64,000 bases of DNA from Massospora cicadina (taxonomy: Eukaryota; Entomophthoromycota; Entomophthoromycetes; Entomophthorales; Entomophthoraceae): NCBI GenBank assembly GCA_022478985.1, contig JAKSZP010009469.1, positions 54,444 through 118,443 on the forward strand. The letters are read 5' to 3'. Each line of letters opens with the position of its first letter. The first letter of the stretch is position 1. This document shows positions 1-11,741 of the stretch, one piece after another. Made by a program: the position numbers and the translations under genes. Below the pieces are notes generated by a model. That model was not told the origin of the DNA. It ran no database searches and saw only the letters and a list, made by a program, of their open reading frames with translations.

Positions 1-34
1 GTGCAGTCTGTATTCATGGGTGTGCAAAGCCTTA

Positions 35-205
35 GAATTGTGCTGAGGGCTGGTGATTGGCAAAATCTGATTGACTGGGAGATTTTGATTGTGACAAGGC
101 ATAAAATTCCGCCTGTTCAGCCTGAATTTGTTCAGACGATATTAAGGTCTCTACTAAGGCCGCCACCTTGGCAGCTGCTTTATGAGCCTGTTTGGCTATC
201 TTGCA
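35..205 (-). pseudogene. Unassigned coding-like fragment, minus strand
   Basis: A 57-codon stretch is free of stops on the minus strand, bounded by TAA at both ends. It has no good start codon. The predicted peptide is rich in Ala, Gln, Ser and Lys, with a helical first half (AAAKVAALVETLISSEQIQA) and a polar tail. This composition is like the spacer parts of retroelement Gag proteins, but no family is recognised. A 75-codon plus-strand frame covers the same bases and is judged to be its shadow because its composition is less protein-like. It may equally be chance. Confidence 0.2.
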
Positions 206-3200
206 TTATTTTGGGGACTTGGATGTAATTTTGATATACTGATCAACTTTGCCCTAATTAGAGGTGAAATTAGTATCAACTACACATTGTGGTGGGCAAT
301 GGATTCATCCAAGCCTCAAAAACATATTTTTAATGTTTTACGCCATCTTTGACAGGTCAGTTATGCTCTTTGTATTTAAAAGCATTGCAGAAAGTGCATA
401 TGGGCGGTGCACTATTCACTCTTGTCCAGAAAGCTTGAGTCTTCTTCCCATAAATCATGAGTGTAGCAGAACGGTGGATTTTTAGTGAGATCCACTGCTT
501 TATCTTTTACAGTGTAATAACTGCAATAGCCTTACTTGTACTAAGGTTAGTCAAAAGTGAAAAGCTTTGCATTTCAAATGATTTTATTTCTTCATAGGTG
601 TTAAGTCCAGCACATAGGTGTTGCTCAATGAGTTTAATCCACATTTTTAGGATTTTAATCAAAAGAAATAAAGATGTGTTTTGACTGTGTCCAGCACTTG
701 CGCTTCATTACAACCACCTGTTGGCCATATGGGAGGTTGACCACAATGTGCACCTGTGCAGCGTCGTTTTCCTATTTCATCATTTTGAACCCAAGGTCTG
801 ACCAACCTCAGGTCATAGTATGAGGCACCACAAAAATGGTGTTCAGGAAGAATTTGTCTAAATTTCCACATAACAAGCTAAAAAGCCGATGAATCTGTCC
901 ATATGAAAATTTAAAGCATATGTTCCACAAAAGACAACAGTTGGGAATGAGGCGCATTGATATAATCTGTACACTAAGCTGCCATCCCCAAAATTCTGGG
1001 AGTAATTCACTACTGTTTTTTATTTTATGCTTATCCAGTTGATTCTCTGGCGCGTTTTCAACATTAAGCAGTGCAAAATACTAGCCTTGTGCCTTTTATT
1101 AAACTTTCCTAAGACTTACCATGATTCAGGCTTTCAATCGTCTTCACCAATACTTATTATCAAATTACATTCTTGAATTAAATCAGTTGCATTAGTTGTC
1201 ACAATGGGAAAGAAAAGCTTGGAATCACTATTGATAAAAACACTTTAGAGGTCAAAGTTGGTAGAATTTGTCAATTATGAGAAAATGAAGCTCAGTCTTG
1301 AAAAGGCTACAAGAAGTTGAGCCCTTAAATGTAACTGTTCTTAGTGGGAGACAGAGTTATAGCTAAATCTTAAATGTATTAGAAGAAAATAGAATCGTTG
1401 AATGCATCTAGACCAATAGGTATATGCCTGCATTTATGCCGCGATTTTGGCTTGAATTATAACATTACTCTAACTACAGCAAGGGTTAATGGTCATACAC
1501 CTTGTACAACTAATAAACCAATAAACCGCCTAAATTTATAATTCCCATAAAAACTATTAGCGTTCCACAGTGATAATATTTGGACGTTTCTTAGATTATC
1601 TAAATGTCTATTTTTGGATACAATGATCGCCAGAAAGTGGTTATTGTTATCAACTGCCTATACACAGATTGTCAAAAGTTGGTGTTGACACAACTTCATG
1701 GGGATAATGGGTGTATTGTGACGCCATAAAATTATCATAAATGATCTTTTCAGACCCAAATGATTGTGGTATGAAAGCAGGAGCTTATGGAAATTCAATA
1801 TGAAAAGAGAAAATGGTGGGAGCATTTGCCAAAATGTATTAAAAGAAGGCTCAAATCCATGCTAGTGTAGATGAAATGAGCGACTTTGCCACTCAAATAC
1901 CATGAAAATGTCTCTGACCCTACTAAGGCTTTACCAAGCAATGATTAAGCGTTAGCATCCTCAATTGCCTCTCAGATGGGTGGAATTCTCAAAAAGTTGA
2001 GTTAATCTTTGATTCTCTGAACTAAATCATCAAAATTTAACACAAACTGAATTCATTACATATTAGTTCAGTGAATATTGCCAAAAAAAAATAAAAGTGT
2101 GGTTATATAAGTATTTATTAAACTTGCAATACATATGGTGTTCTGGGACACCATGCCTTGAAGTGTTGGAGTAAGAAAAACAAGGACCAAATAAACTTTG
2201 TGCAACCTTAAGAAAAGGAGGACAGTCAGGATGCTATAAAAGGCCCTGCAGTCTATATGGGGAACAATATAGATTTAAATGTTGCCCTCTTACCAGTTAA
2301 AAGCCTGAAGGTGTTTGTACATCTCCAATTTATTTGTGTATGATTCTACTGTTGACCCTTTTATTTAGCTTGTCTGATAGAACATTAGCACAATAACCAA
2401 ATCAAAAGAAAAAAATGACAACAAAATCTTTTAGAGGTAGATAACCTGGAAGCTCACTTGAAATTGATAAGTCAAAAAATGCTAAAGAAAAGATAAGCTA
2501 CTACGACTTAGGTATATGTTGTTGGAGTCAACATTCATTTAATAAAATTTGGGGATCATTCCCTAAAATGGTTATAGAGTTGATGAAACTATAAACGTGG
2601 CAAACAATGCCATCAATAAAGCTGAGAATTAACCATCTAGTACTAAAAAAAATAAAGCTTAGAATTAGTATTAAGAATCAGTCTGATTACACTAAATTAG
2701 ATTTTGGTAATAAGTTGTTTATTATGATACAGGTGGGTCACTTGCCAAATCAAAGTGGATGAGTTCTGTATTGAACCATTTTTTAAATTTAAAAATGGAG
2801 AGGGACACAGATACAATTAAATATTAATAACGGTTGAAATTTAATAGTTTCCATATCAATGTTTTGAAAGCTTAGATATAAAAATTAGTAATTAAATCAA
2901 AACATATGAAGTATGTAAAAGATATAGAAATATAAAAAAGGTTAAAAAAGATATCAATTGGAAAAAATAAAAACGTTACTTTTAGTATTTTATTTTATCA
3001 TAGATTACTTCTTAGAGTTCATGACAGCTAATTTCCTCTCAATGAATGGAGTTCAGATGATAAGAATAAATTTAAGATCAAGGCTGCTAAGCGAGCAATA
3101 GTCAACCTAGAAGGAAGCCATCACAAAAGAATTAATTTGGTAAAATTCGCTTGATCGTGTGGCTGGCATTGTTCAAGGAATGTGAGGGGAAGATTGATGC

Positions 3201-3753
3201 ACCATACCTTTAATATTGGTCATAAGTTAGAGAATCCTTTTGTCGACCTGGCTTGAAGGAAATTATATAGCTATCAGATAGCTTACAAGCTAATGACTGC
3301 AGATTTTGCGGAAATTAAATTAATGAAATTTAAAATTTAAAGCAGCAGAATATGAGTTTGCGCCCATTCTTCATAGTTGGTACGTTTCCACCCAATTAGT
3401 GACACAAGATTGACACAGCTCATACATCAATTTAATTAAGCTAAGTGTCAATAATATGTTTCTGAAGAGACACATATGTAGCACTAAAAGTATTAAGAGA
3501 GCAAGCAAGTATCTTTTATAATCTAGTCAAGATGGAGGTTATGTTAAAAATACTGAATACCACAATACTCAGCTATTAGGCAATATTAAATTGATTCAGC
3601 TTTATAGATGATCATCTATATTTGAATGATGATACTAACATATTAAATAAATAGTCTTTTCTAATTTTGAGTTTCAATAAACAAATTTGATGCCAATTAA
3701 TGGTTACTTGGGTAAAATCAGCAGCAATGTTTTGTGAATTAAGTTTTTACTGA
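206..3753. other. AT-rich stretch without recognisable gene
   Basis: All six frames are broken by frequent stops. A and T runs are common, and no retroelement domain, tRNA-like box or long repeat could be read. A minus-strand 70-codon frame at 659-871 contains a few Cys residues but no spacing that matches a known zinc motif, so it is not called as a gene. This is most likely very old repeat DNA. Confidence 0.5.
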
Positions 3754-3957
3754 TGTTATCAAAGATTATTTTTATGTAAAGAAATCAGGCTGAGGAACCA
3801 ATTGAAAAAGAGGTTTAGTGGAAGTTGCCAAAGCGTTGTGACGATTGCATTGACAATAGCTAGTGAATTGCCTATCCAATGCGCCCTGTTGTTAATGATT
3901 ACGACGTTCAATTATCTAATAACAACTGCTATCTTGTCAATTTTAATTTACTGGGGC
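3754..3957 (+). pseudogene. Hydrophobic coding-like relic, unassigned
   Basis: Sixty-eight codons are open on the plus strand up to TGA at 3958, with no ATG near the beginning. The second half is strongly hydrophobic (VVTIALTIASELPIQCALLL) and could form one or two membrane segments. The surrounding 200 bases keep several CpG dinucleotides, unlike the decayed repeats around them. The ELP-containing hydrophobic stretch is loosely like the fourth transmembrane region of P-type ATPases of the P5 class, but the expected following residues are not found, so no family is assigned. Just downstream, about 3997-4073, a second short open stretch follows in another frame. Confidence 0.2.
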
Positions 3958-4825
3958 TGAATATAGCGTTAGAACGCGATTTTTCTTAGAGACATTATGA
4001 GAGGATCTATAACGTAGCGGCATTTCTATTCATTCAAGTGGATCTGATAACAGAAGCGTTATCCATCACTTTCTAAATTCCATTTTTGGGTATCAATTTT
4101 AGTAACAAATGAAATATTTAAGAGAGGTGCAATCAATCAGTTGATCACCAAGCTGATTAAATCACTAGTATTAACCCTCTAGTTAGTGAATGACATAGTA
4201 TATTTTTTAAATATCTACTATATTATTATTCTTCTTAAGAGTAGGGGTTAAGTATCTTAGCTTGTTTTTCAGTTATCTAGCGTTAGGTAGATATCATTTA
4301 TTATTAAGATACCTGAGGGTCAAAATCACTTCTAAATAAGACTTGACTGGCTACTTGTCTTTATAGAACTAGTATTATCTTTATTTCCTACATCAGCCAA
4401 TTAAAGCTGTGCAGTAGACTTCCTAAAAAGTTTACAAATCCCTTCAGCTCTAGGCCATATTGCCGCGCAAAATCAAGCTAAATTACTCAAAACTATCCTC
4501 CTTAAAGCTATAGGTTTAAGCGCTGGTATTATCCTGGGCTCGGAGGGGAGCAGCTTTGAGTCCCCGCGGGAGCACCCTTCCCTGAAATCCATCAATGCAA
4601 ATGATTTTTAGGAATATAAGCAGAGTTTCCACCTCTGAAATTTCAAGTCATCTCAAATTTGCATTACCACTGTCTATGAGCCCCATATCTTTCCTCATGA
4701 ACATAATGCAGGAAATGAACAGCGTGGCGGCAACCTCTTTTGGATAAACCATGACATTCTTCATATTTAATCAACAGGTCTAAACACACTCTTTTTCATA
4801 ATTTCTAGGTGACCATCTCACACTG

Positions 4826-5070
4826 GCCAAAATGACTACTCCAGACTTCTATTTCTTTGCCGCTAGTATCTACCTTCCTAATGCAGGTTAAGAACAGAAT
4901 TGGATCCTGGAAGAGCTTGCACAAATTAAGCTCCCATGCAATACTGCCCTCATGAGCGATTTCCTCATTACACTAATTCGCGTCTGAGACTCTTACCCCC
5001 CATGCAAAGGGATCACCCTAGCTGATGTCAACTTCAGGATTTTCTTTACTTTACTAGCTTGTATTATGTG
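4826..5070 (+). pseudogene. LINE endonuclease remnant
   Basis: The frame reads FYFFAASIYLPNAG, then a stop, then EQNWILEELAQI and a little later NTALMSDF. This matches the central part of APE-like endonucleases of LINEs, where a strand ending in a Tyr-x-Pro motif is followed by a helix and a Gly-Asp-Phe-Asn motif. The Gly-Asp-Phe-Asn motif has decayed to Met-Ser-Asp-Phe. The call rests on its position upstream of the reverse transcriptase and on this local pattern. Confidence 0.45.
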
Positions 5071-5534
5071 CTGCCCCTCCACATCTGGCCTCATTTTAAT
5101 GCCCATAATCCATTATGATGGAGAGGGCTATCAAGTCATCATCATGGATTGATATGGCACTGATCAGTTCCTGATGATTAATCACATCTCCTATCATGTC
5201 TTGTGATAAAATCTAAGCGACAACAAATTACTCACTGCTGTCCTCGTCACCACGCTCAGAATGTCATGCAGGTTATAATCAAGAGTCTCCTCAGCTCTCA
5301 ACATTTTCTTTGAAAACGGGTAATTTATCTGCGACCATTCAGTATGCCTCACATCCCAACACCCCACTTTAGTGACTCCAATGCCAAATAGGTAGCAACC
5401 AATGCATTAATTACCCACATCCCTTAAAATTTTTCTAAGGCCCAGATGACTGCGTCTCATCCAGAGTTAAACGCTCTGAAGCCAGAATCAGGCAACTGGA
5501 GCGGAATTATCAGACTTTACCCTCACTCAGTTGG

Positions 5535-5792
5535 TTGAGTAACTGGGAAGCCGCACAAGAAGTCCTTTGCATAGGATTTAACCTAAAAAAGAGTGAGCAG
5601 CTAACTTCAACCCATCTCACGACTTTGCTCAGTAATAGCGCCCATTCTATCTCTTATTACAAAAGAAATCAAGATCAGTCAAAAGCACAGGAGATCACAT
5701 CATTTAAGATTGATGCTACCACCTCTGCATACAAGGAGATCACCAAGGGAATTACCACTTTTACTCCTGCCTTAATCATGCTGACCAGGTGA
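5535..5792 (+). pseudogene. LINE endonuclease-RT linker, 85 codons still open
   Basis: This is an uninterrupted 85-codon frame between the endonuclease and reverse transcriptase remnants of the LINE relic. The peptide is polar and helical, as is usual for the region between these two domains. It has no motif of its own. The first ATG (5535) is unlikely to be a true start, because the same frame is preceded by related coding sequence. It is kept as part of the broken ORF2 and is not a separate gene. Confidence 0.45.
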
Positions 5793-6059
5793 TCCATCAG
5801 ACGTCCAATGATTTTTGTGGTGGACTTCGATGCCGCCTAAAGACCCACATGTTGATAATGCACTCTTGATCTGGTTTTAATTTAGGGTGTCATGTAAATG
5901 CTTCTTCATTCCCCACGGCTAAAGCCCCTGGCGCAATAATATAACATTTGAGGTGTACCTTCTAAAACTAGAGTTTTATACATATACTCCACATTTTTTA
6001 CTGCTTTTGATGAACGGCCAGATCATCCCTGACTCTAGAGGCTCAATTACAACCTTCAT

Positions 6060-6960
6060 ATATGGTAAGGTAGACTATGAGACCTTGTCAACTGGCTCCT
6101 AATAGCACTGATCAACGCGGACCACAAGCTCTTTACAAAGCTTCTGGATAACCTCAACGCTAAATGGATGTCGCTTCAACTCAACCCCTCCCAGAATTTT
6201 TTATTCTGAGGAGGTCAAAATGGGATAAATATTGACCTCCACGTAATTTTAGCTCCTAACTCCCATAGGTAAAGTGGCTTGTGACTCTTTTGGATATAGA
6301 GAAGGGATACTAATGGGTGGCCTGTAAGTAAATCAAAGCTTACATGGACTGCTTCCATCTCTTCCTCGTGGATAGACGCTGGTTATTAGTGCTTTATTAC
6401 CAGCTCCACACCAGAATTCTGACGTCGTTGGGATTTATGGTGGCTTTACTAAATGAATAAAATCTCTAGCAAGATGACCTCTAAGCCTGATCCTCTTTGA
6501 AATTTCCCTTGATCCCATATTGCATCCTTGCGTATAAGCTAATAAGAAGTATGGTACCAGGTAAGGCCCCACCTGCACTATGGCAATTGCAGATGACATC
6601 ATCATCGCATTTGGCTGCCCTGAGGATGTCGCCTTAAAACCTGTTACCTTTGAGAGGCACACCAAGGCGTCAAATGCCTAAATTAAAACCTCTAAGACAA
6701 CATTTGTACAGTTTGGCTCCCCACCTTACACCCACCATTTGTCTTGGAACCAAAACGCGGCAACTTCCACCACCTGGGTAACTTGACCAAATACCTAATG
6801 GTCAAGTTTGAGAATGATGAGTACTTGATCCTCACAGCAGTGGACTCCAAGCTTGCCAGTTGAAGTTGCCAGAACATCACTTTACAGGGATGAGCTCTGA
6901 TGGCAAACATGTTCCTCCTCTTTAAATTCTAGTTCCTCATTTATGTCTACCCCTTAATAG
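6060..6960 (+). pseudogene. LINE reverse transcriptase remnant
   Basis: Recognisable RT blocks occur in order. First comes the block with ALINADHKLFTKLLDNLNA and NPSQ (about 6110-6190), where LINEs usually carry a Pro-Ile-Ser-Leu-x-Asn-x-Asp-x-Lys motif. Then PLSLILFEISLDPILH (about 6480-6530) corresponds to the Gln-Gly-x-Pro-Leu-Ser-Pro-x-Leu-Phe block. The catalytic block MAIADDIIIAFGCPED at about 6580-6625 still has both Asp residues at 6592-6597. The blocks are in different frames and separated by stops, including a TGA at a position where Arg (CGA) is usual. The domain would copy element RNA into DNA at the target, but this copy is dead. Confidence 0.7.
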
Positions 6961-7080
6961 ACACCTTCTACACACAGCTCAATGTGAAACACTGTTGTTT
7001 GATCTGAGGCTCAAATCATCCGACTATGCCAATGTCAACCATTTCTTGACCTCACCATGAAGGGGCCTAGGGCTTCTAGA

Positions 7081-9329
7081 CACAATTTTCATGCCACCAC
7101 AATCTACCTTAAATCCAAATGACTAATTTTTTTCTGGGTGCGACCTAATGCCTAAACTGGGCGCCCGCCCTCTGCCAAGCTGTTTCAGCATCTCTGGATC
7201 TTATCTGAGCATAGAAGAACTCCTTGGGGTAGTGTATCACAAACCACCCAGTCTGCTACCATAAACCATTTTAATCTCTTTCAGGACCAAGCCCTTCTTG
7301 CCCTGAAGCAAGTGAGCTCACGGATCTATCATGCTTTCCCATACATAAGGGATGACCTGGCCTCAGCCCTCGTTGTTATGCAATATTGCATAAAAAACAA
7401 GTTGTTGAAATTTACCTGTTGTGATTGGTTTGACCAACCATCCCATATAAGTTTATCTACATAATCTTATTCATGCCAATATCTAGAAAAAGGTTTTGAT
7501 TGGTAGGTTATGATGATGTTATTTATAGGATTAATTCTCTATATATTGCCTCACCCAAATCCCACGTTTTATATGTAATTGCCAAGGTTGTATTAAATAT
7601 CATTGGCAACACCGTCCAACGCCTCCAATCACTGATAATTACAAAGGAATATCAGATCCTTGATCCCACCAATACAACTCATTATTCCCTTATTTATCAA
7701 TTACCTTGGCCCGTCAGTCAGATTTTCATTCACCTATTATAATTTATATTAATAATTAAATTGCCCCTCATTAGGATAAGATAAATTGGCAATAGGACTC
7801 ATAATATTATACATAAGAATCCCCTATAGTCTCAGTTTCAATTTTCTTACTGCTGCTATTAGTAAGTTCTCTGAGCATAAACATTCAATACCTGATTATT
7901 TGGACATTATGCATCTATCCTGACATTCTTGAGTTCTGCATAGTAGCATATTATACTCACCATTAAGATTTCTAAGAACTGTAATAGTTTATTTATTAAA
8001 GTAATGCCATTTGGAATGTGTTTTTGTTCTTATGGAGCCACCTAGGAGCCTACAACTAAAAAGAATCATTGTAGCGAGCTGCATGACCACAGTCAATATT
8101 ATACAGTATGCTTTATTTTACTAGAAACCTTGCTTACAATAATTTAGGATTTTTGTAAGGTGCTATACTAAAATTCTGTCTTCGAACAGTACCTTGTATT
8201 TTGTCCGTAATTACCTGTACACAAGAGATGTAGCGCCCCTGCAATAATTTAAACATTAGCTCATCCATAAAGACAGATCTCCCATCTGCCTGCGGCTTCT
8301 CAAGATCATTCCTCCCTTCACAAGAGATATCTTTAAGAGGCTATGACATGACTCTAATCTGCAATCTTTCAGCAAAGGTGACCAACCTTTTATGAAGAGT
8401 ACTCCACTATTCATATAGGATAGGGGACTACATTAGTACTAACTTCCTGCACAAAAGCTTCCCTTGTTATTCAGAGTCTGTCGAATCCCACCTTTATCAT
8501 TTTTCACCTGTCCAGGTGTCACAGCGTTTTGTCCCAAGGTCTGCGTTCTCTTGAAGCTTAGCCCTGTTCTGGACACCCAGTTCAGGACCTGATGTTTGAT
8601 CATTTTTTACTTGGTTGCCACTGAGCCCTCCAAGTCCTCTCCTTATTCATGGTCATCTGGGCTATTCACAGCCCCTTCCTTCATGCTGCCTTTGACTTGT
8701 AGGTGTGGATCCTTCTGCACATGATTAACCACTTTCAGATACGTTTTGTGATGGCTCAGAAGGTCTACATTATGTCGCTCACCCTCAACAGCTCAATCAT
8801 TTCTGCGGCATTGATCTGGTTCAGATACCCTCTTCCTTTTTTCACTTTCTCCATCCTCTACCCTTGCCTTTGTCTCTTAGGAGCCCAAACATATTTATTG
8901 AACATCAGTGAATCCTCCTTTGGGTTAGTACTATATATTTTTATAAAATCTTTATAGAGTTCATATGATTAACTTTTATATAAAATAAGTTTCATAATTA
9001 GTTTAATTAGTGTCATAGATAGTGATAAAATTCCTGTTGTTGACCGTCAAAATCTAAGAAGCCTAATAAGGGACCCATCAGTGAATTCCTAAAGAATATA
9101 AGATCTCTCTAAGTTTATAGATAAAAAGTCGTTCTAGTCTTGCCTGTCAATTTGGGTACTTTTGGTTTTCAGCAAAAATTATTCGCCCCCAAACCCCCTA
9201 AAGACCCTTAAATCACTAATTATAAGGTAATCGAGTATGCTAAATTTCTACATTCCTAAAAAAGTAATTTCTGTTATATAAAAATGATATGTTATAATTA
9301 TTTGCCTTGGAGAAATTATTCACTTAGTT
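7081..9329. other. Decayed DNA, possibly the 3' part of the LINE relic
   Basis: No domain can be read with confidence. About 8220-8960 is richer in C and T than its surroundings and contains an 84-codon open frame (8703-8957) without recognisable motif. Its position downstream of the RT would suit the C-terminal region of a LINE. The remainder is AT-rich and stop-filled. Confidence 0.3.
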
Positions 9330-9800
9330 GGGACCCTTAGAAGATTGTCTAAAAATTTGAAGATTACTATAATGAAGAACTAAATAAGGAGATTTACTTC
9401 TGCCAAGTTTGTCATTTTTTTGTTATAGTTTGATATATTGAGTTAATTGAGAACCTTTTTTGTGATGACCTAGTTGTATGGAAAATCATGATATGACTTG
9501 GACGTTTTAATAACTTGAAACATATATCATCCCCATGTCACCAATTTTCATGACCTTTTCCTTAACTCAAACGCTTACTAAAAGCTCCTCAAAAAATTCT
9601 GGTAAATTTAAATATCTATTTTCTCTCTTTTGGATCAGTTTAGTTTGAGTTCTGTAAAAAACTTTATGGAATCTTGCCAATGATCACATGAGATTCAACA
9701 TCCTTATTTTTATGCGTTTTTCTGTTTAGGATTTATACCTGAAGAGATATATATTAACTACTGTGATCTCATTTTTTATATTACCATAAAATATACCATG
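9330..9800 (+). repeat. Dispersed repeat, copy 1 (partner at 38400-38900)
   Basis: This segment aligns collinearly with 38400-38900. Shared landmarks include ACTATAA near the left side, CATGTCACCA / CAATGTCACCA, TCTCTTTTGGATCA and CTGTGATCTCATTTT, with nearly the same spacing in both copies (about 220 and 233 bases between the last landmarks). Divergence is high. No coding potential, terminal repeat or target duplication is visible, so the class is unknown. Confidence 0.5.
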
Positions 9801-11205
9801 AAAACATCTTTAGTTTTCTCTATGGTTTATAAGTGTTGTCTCAGCAATTTCATTGTCTCCTTGAGTAAAAACTGACTATCTGATTATTTTAATTACTACC
9901 TTATTTTGCCACCTCATAAAGGTCTGTCTGATTTTTTAAGATCCTACTTCTTAAGAAACCCATATATTGTGCAGCACCTGTTGATACTCAAGCATTTACT
10001 TTTCAAAAATTACAAGCTCAATTCATACTGAGATCTACTAAATGCTATCCTTTCAAGGTCCACATTAGGAAATTTATAAAAAATGGCTATGTCAATTTAC
10101 ATGAGTTCCTAAATTTTGGACTTAGTAGATTGCTGTCAACAGTTGCAATTCTATTTTTTTATGAGATAAAATTATCAGGCCAGTTTATTTTATAATGTAT
10201 TTTTGACTATATTCCCATGATTTTGTCATAAAATTATGTTTCCAACACAACTAGTAAGTTGCTAAAAAACTGGAATTCACTAAGCTCATTGCGCCTAAAT
10301 TATACCAATTTTATTAACTCTATTTAGGCTAAATAATTAATAAGTTAATCAAGGCGCCCCGCCTAAATTAAAGTAGCAGCACTCCTCCTAAATGAGCCTC
10401 ATATAGTGATAATCTTGGGCTCCTCCCATAACAGATACATCTAATTATAGAGTCTAACTATACATTTTGTATGTGCATGTGTGTCTGGGATTTGATGAAT
10501 AAAAAGAATACTAATATGGCGGAGGCGCTAATTTAGTAGAAAGATGATACCCTTGCAGAAGAGGCGCATTGTTTGTGATCAGTAGTGGTGGCATGGGTTG
10601 ATCTGAGACCAACAGTATACAAGGTCGCCTTATATGAAAGCCGTCCAAGGGTGCTTCCCAACATCAGCGCGTGGTGAAAAAAAGGCTAGATGGTTGGAGG
10701 CGGTTCTCCACCACAGCTTGCATAGAACCCTAAGAAGATAACGATGGCTGCATGCTCTTCATCTGCCCACCAGGTGACCAGAGCCCGCTTTCATATTCAC
10801 CCGCTGCACCTTGTCCAGTTGGGAAAGTATGTCTGAAACTCAGGTGAGGTGTTTCATAAGTCACAGACAGTGGTGCTCAGACCCTTGTGTTGTAAACGGG
10901 GTACTATCAGGACCATCTATCCTTGTAGATATTACCACCCAATATACCTATGGATTGACGTAACTCTTCATTAGGTCAGTTTGTTTGCCATTATGGCATA
11001 AAGGTCCTTGGAAGAATCGTCAGTTGCACAAAAGAAGTAAGTATTAGACTACCTACTTTCTAATCTTCTACTAAACAAAAGATTTTGAGAGACAAATTAA
11101 TGGTTACTCATAATAGATGGGACAAAAAAAACTCCTAGAGTCAATTCTCATAGTAAACCCATTTTTTCAACCTTGTGCACAACTCCTTTTCATACTCATA
11201 AAATT
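9801..11205. other. Unassigned DNA before Gypsy element A
   Basis: No gene is recognised. About 10340-10900 is less AT-rich and holds several GGCG/CGCC motifs (for example near 10520 and 10690), but every frame contains stops. It may be an old host or repeat remnant. The rest is AT-rich. Confidence 0.4.
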
Positions 11206-11682
11206 TGTTGAGATTTGAGATATTAAGAAAGTCAAGATCCATGCTCCCAAAATTAAGCCTAATAAGTCGTCTCTTGAGCCTTTTCAATTGAAACCTGTCC
11301 TGAATGCACCAATGAAAAATCCAATCAGCAAGTATCACATGCACGGGAAATAATGGAGATGCATCTGGAATTGCACCTTTAATTCAAAATTCACAAAAAG
11401 TCGCAAATCCCATCAATGTGGTCATGAGGACATCTTTAACAAAGTGCAATGAAGGCGTCAACTAGGCAATTAATCCAGAAGGACTTAGAATATCCTGATT
11501 ATATAGAACCATGGAGGTCTTCTCAAAATTGTGTCCCCACTTGCCCTATAAATATTAAATCCTAACTCAAAAAGTAGTCTATTTACTATATTTTTTCATT
11601 TTCATTGACCTCTATGATAGATTTACAGCTTCAAGTCCCATTTTGAACCTCAGCTTTCAGTCCAGAGAACTGATAAGCTGAA
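11206..11682 (+). repeat. 5' LTR of Gypsy A
   Basis: It aligns with 27297-27358 plus 28558-28980. Shared blocks include AAGTCAAGATCC, GGTCATGAGGACAT, GGCGTCAACTAGGCAATT-like, CCCCACTTGCCCTA and CAGAGAACTGATAAGCTGA. It begins TGTTG and ends at GATAAGCTGA plus two bases (CA in the 3' copy). A TATA-like ATTATATAGAACC at about 11496 corresponds to ATTATATAAAACC at about 28790 and probably marks the promoter. Length is about 477 bp. Confidence 0.75.
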
Positions 11683-11741
11683 AGAAGAGGTGCTCAATAT
11701 AGGAGGCTCTGAGCTGTATAGTACAAACTTCTATTATAAAA

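Larger units (their letters stand above)
4480..7080 (+). mobile_element. LINE relic (endonuclease plus reverse transcriptase)
   Basis: A degenerate non-LTR retrotransposon lies on the plus strand. In order it shows remnants of an APE-type endonuclease (about 4826-5070), a well-preserved linker (5535-5792) and reverse transcriptase blocks (about 6060-6960). These include the block ALINADHKLFTKLLDNLNA and the catalytic box IADDI. Many stops and frameshifts break the reading frame, so it cannot encode its own movement. No poly(A) tail or target duplication was found, so both ends are approximate. It may extend to about 8960, but that part is too decayed to recognise. It is clearly older than the minus-strand LINE at 48.8-56.8 kb. 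Confidence 0.7.

Noticed and set aside
659..871. Possible zinc-finger protein on the minus strand
   Set aside because: There are only a few Cys residues, with no recognisable spacing, and no extension beyond 70 codons.
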